Shown piece by piece: positions 51,385-58,569 of a DNA stretch of 64,000 bases. The stretch comes from Streptomyces sp. NBC_00287 (GTDB taxonomy: Bacteria > Actinomycetota > Actinomycetes > Streptomycetales > Streptomycetaceae). Made by a program: the position numbers and the translations under genes. The stretch is taken from positions 9,424,001 to 9,488,000 of the forward strand of contig NZ_CP108053.1 of the NCBI RefSeq assembly GCF_036173105.1, written 5' to 3'. Under the pieces are notes generated by a model. That model was not told the DNA's origin. It worked only from the letters and a program-made list of their open reading frames with translations, and did not search any database. Position 1 is the first letter of the stretch. Each line of letters starts with the position of its first letter.

Positions 51385-53158
51385 CCTGCCGTTCCGCCAG
51401 GGGTCGCGGGCGATTTTGATCGGCGTGTCCGACTACGAGGACACCGCTGCGTTCCCGCCGATTCCCGCGGCGATGAACAGCCTGGCGAGGATGCGGGAGA
51501 TGCTGACCGACCCGGCACTGTGCGGATGGCCCCCCGACCAGGTGACCGTCATGCCGAATCCGCGCAACGCCGGCAAGGTGGCCACGGAGCTTCGGAAGCT
51601 GCTCCAGGACGTCCCGCCCTCAGGGGTGGCTTTGCTGTACTACGTTGGGCACGGCAGACTCACTGTGGAGGGTCGGCTGTGTCTGACGGTGGCCGACAGC
51701 GTCGATGAAGCTCCCGAGTACACCGGCATCAGCTACACCTGGGTGGCTCAAGCTCTGAGGCGCGGCGCGTGCGCAGCCCGGGTGAAGACCACGATTTTGG
51801 ACTGCTGCTATTCCGGGCACGCCGATGAGACCCTGGCGGCCGACTCCAGCGGTGGACTGGCCGACCTCACCCACATCGACGGCGTCTACACGCTGACCGC
51901 GACGGCCCGCAACCAGACCGCTCATGTCCCACCACTGGCCGAACAGGACACCGCCACGACCTCCTTCACCGGACAGTTGCTGGACCTGGTCCGCACCGGC
52001 ATCCCCAGCGGCCCGGCCCACCTGGCCTTCGTCGACCTCTATCCGCTCTTGCAGCAGCGGCTTGCCTCCCGCGGCTTACCCCGGCCCGGCCAACGAGGAA
52101 CCGGCACGGCCGATCGGTATCCCTTCACCAAGAACGCGGCGTTGAGTCTCGCCGACCCCGTACCACCTCCCTCCACCGCACGAGCCGGAGGGGCCCCGAC
52201 CCCCAACAGCTCGCCGATTAAGCCCACGATGAGCATCGCGGAGGCCATCCGCTTTGCCGACCATGAGATCCTCGAGCATTCGGGCAAAAGGAATGGCGGC
52301 CTGGAGCTGGTGGAGCGGCGGGCCGTACATCGGATCAAAGCAGCGCAGCGCAACGGTTCTAGGGTCCTGGACCTGGGTCATCTGGTGTTGGAGCGTCTTC
52401 CCCGATCGCTCTACGACCTCACCGACCTCAAGGTGCTGAACCTCGGAGGCAACTGGCTGACGAGCTTTCCGCCCGACCTCCTTCGGCTTGCCGAACTCAC
52501 CGAGCTGAGCCTCGACTACAATCCGCTCACCAGGCTGCCGGACAGCATCGGGCAGCTGACACACCTCACCTACCTGAGCATCTGCGGGTTCCGGCTCGAG
52601 CACGTGCCCGACGGCCTCGGCGGCCTGACCCATCTCACTCACCTTGACCTCGGCGGCCAGACGCCGAGGTCGCTGCCGAAAAGCATCGGTCAGCTCACCA
52701 ACCTCACGTACCTGGACCTCGGCGGGCACCTGGATAGCAGGTGGCCGCGACCGAAAGCACAGGTCAACAGCCTCACTCAGGGCCGCAGCCTCATGACCGC
52801 ACTGATGAAGCGCACCCCCGGCCGGTTCGTTGACTTCGTCGGAGTGGCGCTCACGTCCGCCACTCGTGGGCTGACGTACCTGCCCAAGGAGATTGGTCGG
52901 CTCGCTAACCTTACCCACCTGAACCTCTGCCAGAACAAGCTGACTACGCTGCCGCCCCAGATCGGAGAGCTCGCCAGCCTGACCCATCTGGACCTCCGCG
53001 AGAACGGGCTGACCAAACTGCCCAAGGAGATCGGTCAGCTCACCAACTTGGTCCACCTGGACCTCAGAGGCAACAACTTGGCTCGCCTGCCCCGCGCCAT
53101 CGACCAACTCCCCAGCCTCCGCGTACTGGATGTCAGCGGAAACCCGCTCGTTAGGTGA
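51365..53158 (+). CDS. Caspase-family protease fused to leucine-rich repeats
   Basis: 597 aa from a GTG overlapping the EACC1 gene. Residues 1-250 are a C14-type caspase fold: SRAILIGVSDYED (first strand), LLYYVGHGRLT with catalytic His96, and TTILDCCYSGHADE with catalytic Cys148 in the D-x-C-x-S-G frame. A helical linker (about 280-325) leads into 10 or 11 leucine-rich repeats of about 23 residues (LTYLDLGG, LTHLNLCQNKLTTLPPQIGE, LVHLDLRGNNLARLPRAI). An unrelated insert of about 40 residues interrupts them near 455-500. No signal peptide. The LRRs probably sense a ligand or partner and release protease activity, as in defence or programmed-death modules. Codon 238 is TTA (52076-52078), so translation may need bldA. 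Confidence 0.88.
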   Translation: MTSTAPDLPFRQGSRAILIGVSDYEDTAAFPPIPAAMNSLARMREMLTDPALCGWPPDQVTVMPNPRNAGKVATELRKLLQDVPPSGVALLYYVGHGRLTVEGRLCLTVADSVDEAPEYTGISYTWVAQALRRGACAARVKTTILDCCYSGHADETLAADSSGGLADLTHIDGVYTLTATARNQTAHVPPLAEQDTATTSFTGQLLDLVRTGIPSGPAHLAFVDLYPLLQQRLASRGLPRPGQRGTGTADRYPFTKNAALSLADPVPPPSTARAGGAPTPNSSPIKPTMSIAEAIRFADHEILEHSGKRNGGLELVERRAVHRIKAAQRNGSRVLDLGHLVLERLPRSLYDLTDLKVLNLGGNWLTSFPPDLLRLAELTELSLDYNPLTRLPDSIGQLTHLTYLSICGFRLEHVPDGLGGLTHLTHLDLGGQTPRSLPKSIGQLTNLTYLDLGGHLDSRWPRPKAQVNSLTQGRSLMTALMKRTPGRFVDFVGVALTSATRGLTYLPKEIGRLANLTHLNLCQNKLTTLPPQIGELASLTHLDLRENGLTKLPKEIGQLTNLVHLDLRGNNLARLPRAIDQLPSLRVLDVSGNPLVR

Positions 53159-53472
53159 CCTCCGTCAGCCGCCTTCGGCACCATGGGCCGTTCCGGGCGC
53201 GGTAGAAGACTCAGACGTTGGTTGTGACCTGGGCTTCGCGGTGCGGAAGCGTAAATAGTGCGAAGCGGATCAAAAGGGGAGGCTATGGCGAGGCTGGCTT
53301 CGACCTCCTGCAACGGCAGATCATCCTCTCCGACTACGCATCGTGACGCCGCGTCACCACTCCACAAGAAGTGGATCAGATCCGAACTGAGACGCCATCC
53401 GCTTATCGATCACGGGGCTGGGCTGGTCGAACAGGGTTCCTGATCGGGTGATCGCGGGAAGGCCGACGCATG
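53159..53472. other. Intergenic region after the caspase gene
   Basis: About 310 bp, no gene found. The caspase transcript must end here; no strong terminator hairpin was identified. Confidence 0.4.
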
Positions 53473-53535
53473 GCAGCAGGGCCTCTTGGTAGTTCGGGGG
53501 TGCGATCCCAACCGAGCACCAGGAGGCCCTGTTGC
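53473..53535. repeat. 18-bp imperfect inverted repeat
   Basis: GCAGCAGGGCCTCTTGGT (53473-53490) pairs with ACCAGGAGGCCCTGTTGC (53518-53535), 16 of 18 matching, with a 27-nt loop. It lies just before the IS5-type transposase remnant and may be a terminator or an old transposon end. Confidence 0.5.
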
Positions 53536-53765
53536 CGCAGTCTTTCGCGTCCGCGTGCGTGGAGTCCAACTCGCTGCCACCGTCGTGTGACTGTCTCGCG
53601 CACAGGTTCGGCAATGCGGCGGACCGGCCGGACCGCACTGCGAGTTATGGCTCCGACATGACGGAGGCGGAGTGGCGGGTCGTACGGCCGTTGCTTCCGG
53701 TTCCGGCCTGGCTGGAGGGGCGAGGCGGGCGGCCGGAGGGCTATTGCCACCGCGTGATGCTCGAC

Positions 53766-55506
53766 CAATGCCACGTAGTTAAGGGCGAGTTGGCGGTGTC
53801 AAGCCATCAGGGAATGTGATCTTGTAGGTGCTCGGTGCCGTACGAATGAGCCGTCCGTTTCGGGCCCAGTAGCAGAGTTGCGCGTTGAAGCCGCTGAGGA
53901 TGCGTCCCGTAACGGTGAGGCCGAGGCGTTGTGCGATCTCACGGGCGTGCATGGACTCGTTGGAGTTCATCGCCAAGATCTGGCAGACCCTGTCCCAGCG
54001 GCCGGAGTCAGCCCTGTGTCGGGCATGCGTGCCGGTGAGGCCCGGTGGACGAACGCTGATCTCGATGGTCGTGATCGACGTGCTGCCGCGAGATCGACCA
54101 TCGCGATTCCAGTTGTTGTAGCGGGAGGTTCCGCATTTCACGATGCGGGTGGACAGCCGCATCCGACGGCCGGGAAGCAGCGTCTGGAGGACGCGGGCAC
54201 CGATGCGTCCCACCAGGTCGCAACCGATGATCGGCTCAGCGGCGGGAGTGGATCCGGCTGAGCTGATGACCGTGTCGCGGGCGGCTTCCAAAGCGACGGT
54301 GAAAGCGGCTCGGTCGGGATCGCAGCCGGATGCCGTCTCCACCGCGGTAACCATGACAGAGCGCAGGGCTTGATAGAGAGTGAGCAGTGCCCACATCTCC
54401 TGCGTCAGCCCCACCGGGTCCTTCGAACGCAGGACTCGCCCCTGGAGCAGAGTGTGACGGAGCGCCAGGTATGCGATCTCGATCTCCCAACGCTCGTGGT
54501 AGAGATGCACCAGGTGGTCGGCGGGGTCGCTGGAGTGGTCGGTGAGTGTGGTCAGCAGGCGGTAGGTCCCGCCGAACACGCCGCCGTCGGCGGTACGGGA
54601 GCGGACCTCGGCCTCGATCACTCGCAACGAGAGGTCACCGATCCGGGTCAGGTAGGAGCCGTCGGGCAGCAGTGCCAGCACCGGCGGGCGTCGGACGCTG
54701 GTGGCGCGAATCAGGAACTGGGCCCCTTGAGCCGCGATGTCTACCAGCAGTCTGTTGCTGTCGAAGGCGCGGTCCGCCAGAACAAGCATGTCCGAGGTCA
54801 GGTGGCCGACCAGGTCGTGAGCGTAGTCGGTTTCACCCTTGCTGGCGGGGCCGAAGACGGCGCCGATCAGGCCGCGGGTGCCGGTTTCGCACAGAGTCAT
54901 GAGCATCAGCCGGGGGTAGCCCGTTGGACCGTGACGGCGCTGGGTTCGGCCGAGCCAGGACCAGTTGCGTTCGTGGTCGGGGACGTTCAGGCTCCCGCAG
55001 CCGTCGAAGGCGACCGTGCGCCAGCAGCGGTAACGCACTCCGGGCGTGGACGGCTGGGCCAGCGGGCCGGCCAGCACGTCGAACAGCTGCTTGAGCGGGG
55101 CCACGCCGACCCGCCGACGGAGATCGCGAAGTGCCTTCTCCGATGGTCGCGGCACCATGACGGTCAGTCCGGCCACGAGTTTGCCCCACACCAGGCCGGT
55201 TCCCAGGTGCCCGAACAACCCGAGCGCGAGTACGAAGTACACCCCGACGCGTGAGGGGAGACTTCGCAGTCGTCGCTCGCGAGCCCCGGTCTCGTCCAGC
55301 ACTGCATCCACCAGCTCGAGTGGGATGACCTGCGTCAACTCACCGATATGACCAGGCGCGAACACGTCGGTTCCGCCCGTGACAGACTGAGCCACAGGGC
55401 CTCTGCTTCCTCAGGTAGATCTTGGTCGATCCCCTGAATAGCAGAGGTCTCCTCTTTCTCACCTCACCCTTGACACTGCCAACTCGCCCTTAACTACGTG
55501 GCATTG
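53766..55506 (-). mobile_element. IS4-family insertion sequence with 10-bp target duplication
   Basis: 1,741 bp. The terminal inverted repeats agree over about 29 bp, starting CAATGCCACGTAGTTAAGGG. Flanking direct repeat GATGCTCGAC at 53756-53765 and 55507-55516, a 10-bp duplication in the IS4 range. Confidence 0.92.
53779..55395 (-). CDS. IS4-family transposase
   Basis: 538 aa, intact. N-terminal IS4 domain (GELTQVIPLELVDAVLDETG, then RLRSLPSRVGVYFVLALGLF). Catalytic DDE core: first Asp in WRTVAFDGCGSLNVPDHERN, second Asp in SDMLVLADRAFDSNRLLVDI, and the Y-(2)-R-(3)-E motif in LYHERWEIEIAYLALRHTLL. A C-terminal extension (about 430-538) contains a winged-helix-like segment MHAREIAQRLGLTVTGRILS. 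Because the protein is complete and the target duplication is perfect, the element is probably recent and active. Confidence 0.92.
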   Translation of the reverse strand: MAQSVTGGTDVFAPGHIGELTQVIPLELVDAVLDETGARERRLRSLPSRVGVYFVLALGLFGHLGTGLVWGKLVAGLTVMVPRPSEKALRDLRRRVGVAPLKQLFDVLAGPLAQPSTPGVRYRCWRTVAFDGCGSLNVPDHERNWSWLGRTQRRHGPTGYPRLMLMTLCETGTRGLIGAVFGPASKGETDYAHDLVGHLTSDMLVLADRAFDSNRLLVDIAAQGAQFLIRATSVRRPPVLALLPDGSYLTRIGDLSLRVIEAEVRSRTADGGVFGGTYRLLTTLTDHSSDPADHLVHLYHERWEIEIAYLALRHTLLQGRVLRSKDPVGLTQEMWALLTLYQALRSVMVTAVETASGCDPDRAAFTVALEAARDTVISSAGSTPAAEPIIGCDLVGRIGARVLQTLLPGRRMRLSTRIVKCGTSRYNNWNRDGRSRGSTSITTIEISVRPPGLTGTHARHRADSGRWDRVCQILAMNSNESMHAREIAQRLGLTVTGRILSGFNAQLCYWARNGRLIRTAPSTYKITFPDGLTPPTRP

Positions 55507-56195
55507 GATGCTCGACGCGGTGCGCTATGTCGTGGACAACGGTGTGAAGTGGGCCAACCTGCCCGCGGACTTCCCGCCGTATCGGCGTGTGCATGCCTTC
55601 GCCCGCCGCTGGCAGGTCACGGGGCTGCTCGCTGAACTCCACGACCGGCTGCGCGACCGCGTCCGGGAGAAGGAGGACCGCACGGCGGACCCGACGGCCG
55701 CGATCGTGGACTCCCAGTCGGTGCGGGCGGCGGTGAACATCCCGCGCTCGACGTCCGGCTGGGACGGCGGGAAGAAGGTGGGCGGCCGCAAGCGACACCT
55801 GGTGGTGGACTGCCTCGGCCTGGTCCTGGCCGTCGCGGTGAGTGCGGCGAGCGTGCAGGACCGCGACGCCGCCGTCCCGCTGCTTCAGCGGCTGCGACGA
55901 GAGTACTTCTCCATCCGCCTGGTGTGGGCGGACGGCGGCTATGCCGGCCGGCTCGTTGACTGGGCCCGCGAGAAGCCCCGGCTCACCCTTCAGATCGTCA
56001 AACGCACCGATGACACAGTGGGGTTCGTGGTGCTGCCGCGCAGGTGGGTGGTGGAAAGGACGCTGAGCTGGCTGATGCGCTCGCGTCGCCTGGTGCGCGA
56101 CTACGAAACACTGCCGGCCATGCACGAAGCCATGGTGCTGTGGTCGATGACCATGCTCATGAGCGGTCGCCTGGCCGGACGCCGCCCCGGCGCTT

Positions 56196-56666
56196 TCAGA
56201 CGGCCGGCACCGCGAGAGCGGTGAACACTCCCGGCCGCACCTGGAGTGCCCATCCCCGCTCCACCAGGCGTTTCGCCTTCGATCGCAGTCCCTCGACCTT
56301 CGCCGGGACGGCCTCGAGCCCGAGAGTGACGGCCAGTTGCTGACAGCGCATGCCCTCCCGGCCCGCTTCAGACTCCAGCACCGACAGGATCCGCTGGTAG
56401 TCCGGCGCGAGGGCTGTCGCCGCCATGCCCGTCTCCCGCCGGGGCACCGTCGAACCCGCCACCGCGCTTCCCATCGGCTCCGGGACGACCGAGGGCGGCC
56501 CGGCCAGTACCTCGGTCACTGTCACCCGGGCGTCCACCAGCCGCTGAAGCACAGCTTCCGCCTCACCGAGCGCGGCCTGCACCCGCTCGGCCTCCTCCCG
56601 CAACCGCGCGATCTCTTCCCGGACCCTCTTCTCCCTGGCCTCCAGCAGACCGAGCACCGACGCCAC
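56196..56666 (-). CDS. Coiled-coil/winged-helix protein associated with IS5-type elements
   Basis: 156 aa. Residues 1-50 are a strong coiled coil (LLEAREKRVREEIARLREEA then ERVQAALGEAEAVLQRLVDA). The C-terminal 60 residues form a winged-helix-like unit (DYQRILSVLESEAGREGMRC, then QQLAVTLGLEAVPAKVEGLR, then SKAKRLVERGWALQVRPGVF). I recognise this as a recurrent Streptomyces small protein encoded next to IS5-type transposases. The 3' end overlaps the convergent transposase remnant by 29 bp. It may modulate transposition; unproven. Confidence 0.7.
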   Translation of the reverse strand: MASVLGLLEAREKRVREEIARLREEAERVQAALGEAEAVLQRLVDARVTVTEVLAGPPSVVPEPMGSAVAGSTVPRRETGMAATALAPDYQRILSVLESEAGREGMRCQQLAVTLGLEAVPAKVEGLRSKAKRLVERGWALQVRPGVFTALAVPAV

Positions 56667-56854
56667 CAGCGACCTCCACGAACCAGACCAGCGGACGAAC
56701 CACGCCCATCACTCCCGCCACGAACGGGAGTTCATGCCCACCCACCCGAACTAAACGATCACGTTCGGAAAGCGGATGGCGTCTGAGTGGCCGTTGACAG
56801 CTGAGTCAGCCGCGGGGGACCGGAGCCCACCACCGCGTCCTTGGCTGGTGATCT

Positions 56855-58569
56855 TCAACTGGTGTGAATGGTGTGGTGGTTGAGGGTGTGCCAGCGGTGT
56901 TCGAAGGCGTCCAGGTGGGATGTGAGGTCGCTGGTGGTGAGGGGTTTGTTGTACTGGCCGGTGATGCCGTTTTGGGTGAGTTCTTTGAGGATGAGGTCGA
57001 GGTCGGGGTGGGTTGTGTGGGTGCGGTGGTGGGTCCAGGTGGTGTAGATGCGGAATTGGACGTAATAGCGGGCGAGTGTTTTGGGTTTGACGGGCTGGCC
57101 TTGCCGGCCCCGGATTCCGTTGCGGGCGAGGAGTTGGGAAAGCTCGCGGGGGGTTGGTTCTTGGTTGTGGTGGATCAGGTGGGTGTGCCAGGCGTGGTAG
57201 TAGCGGTCGACTTGGGTGAGTTGGTGGTCGGCGGGATCCGGGGAGGTGTGGCTGTCGTGTGCGGGTGACGCGGCCCGTTCGAGCGGTGCGGCATGTGATT
57301 GCCCGTCGGGCGGGGATGGCGGTCCGGAGCCCGGTGTGCGCTGGTCTCGTTGGGCTTGTGGGGTGGGGCGGCTGTGCTGTGGTTGCTGTTGGTGGGGTGC
57401 TCGTTGGTGGCCTTGGCCGTGTGAACGGGCTGCTGGCTTGTGCTCGTTGCTGTGGGCCGGGTCGGGAAGAGGCGGGCGGGGGAACCGTTGCGCTTGCTGG
57501 TTGCGGCAGTCGGCGGGGGTGTGGGCGGGTCGGTGGGGGGCTGGGTTTGCGTGGTGGTGGGTGTCGCGATGCCGCGCGGTTCGGTGGGCGGGGTGCGGGC
57601 TGGTGTGTCTCGGGCTGTGTCGGCGCCGGGTGCGGCGGTGTCGGGAGAGGTGTGCCCTGTCGGTTGTGAGGGCGGGGCGTGCGGGTTCGGTGGTAGGCCT
57701 GCTGCTGCCAGTCCTGCGGGGGCCGTTTCCGTGAGGGGGATGCCGTAGCGGGCGAGTTTGAGTGGTATGAGGGATTGCACTGGGGCTTTGCGGCGCCAGG
57801 CTCGGCCGTAGCGGGAGCGCAGTTGTGCCTGGTAGATGAGGCGTTCCTGCTCCAGCTTGATGGCCTGCTCGTAGGAGCGGAGTTCCCAGAGCTTCATGCG
57901 GCGCCACAGGAGGAACGTGGGCAGGGGGCTGAGGAACCAGCGGGTGGGGCGGACGCCCTCCATGTGCTTGTCGGCGGTGATGTCGGCGATGCGGCCGATT
58001 GCGTGCCGGGCGGCTTCGACGGCGACGACGAACAGGATCGGGATCACGGCGTGCATGCTGACGCCGAGGGGGTCCGGCCAGGCCGCGGCGCCGTTGAAGG
58101 TGATGGTGGCGGCGGTGAGCAGCCAGGCCGTCTGGCGGAGCAGCGGGAACGGGATGCGGGTCCACGTCAGGAGCAGGTCCAGGGCGAGCAGGACGCAGAT
58201 GCCTGCGTCGATGCCGATCGGGAAGAGGTAACTGAAGTGCCCGAAGCCCTTCTTGAGGGCCAGTTCGCGGACGGCGGCGTACGACCCCGCGAAGCCGATG
58301 CCGGCGATGATCACGGCGCCCGCCACGATCACACCGGTCAGCGTGCGGTACAGGCGGCTCGGGGCGGGCGTCGGGTGGGTGTGTGCGGCCGGGCGTGAAG
58401 GCGGGGTTGGTCGCGTGCAGGACGGCCCCCGCTCGCCGGGCGTCGGGCTGCTGTGGACGGCCACGCGCAGTGGCCGGGTTGTCGTTGGTGTGTGCGGCTG
58501 GGGCGGTGTCCGGCCGACGCGGCCTGTGGGCTGTGGGGGCCCTGGTGATGTGGTGGTGTGACGGGTCAT
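56855..58569 (-). pseudogene. DUF2637 membrane protein (Spd-like transfer protein), frameshifted
   Basis: ATG 58569 overlaps the upstream BTAD stop (ATGA). Residues about 76-190 hold four transmembrane helices (LTGVIVAGAVIIAGIGFAGS, IGIDAGICVLLALDLLLTW, QTAWLLTAATITFNGAAAW, VIPILFVVAVEAARHAIGRI), the DUF2637 signature of actinomycete conjugative and spread proteins. The opening frame stops at 57175. The conserved helix-turn-helix-like C-terminus (VDRYYHAWHTHLIHHNQEPT, then PRELSQLLARNGIRGRQG, then LARYYVQFRIYTTWTHH) continues in another frame to 56855. One indel somewhere in the Thr/Pro-rich linker (about 57220-57700) separates them. Either a mutation, a sequencing error or the 464-aa short form is real. 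Confidence 0.7.

Larger units (their letters stand above)
53532..56224 (+). pseudogene. IS5-family (DUF4096) transposase interrupted by an IS4 element
   Basis: 5' part 53532-53765 (conserved part starts at ATG 53658: MTEAEWRVVRPLLPVPAWLE then GRGGRPEGYCHRVMLD) and 3' part 55517-56224 (AVRYVVDNGVKWANLPADFP, then first Asp in AAIVDSQSVRAAVNIPRSTS, then WADGGYAGRLVDWAREK, then RWVVERTLSWLMRSRRLVRD). Removing the IS4 element and one copy of GATGCTCGAC restores a single reading frame. The downstream remainder (55508-56224) stays open from an internal ATG but lacks the DNA-binding domain. Confidence 0.85.
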
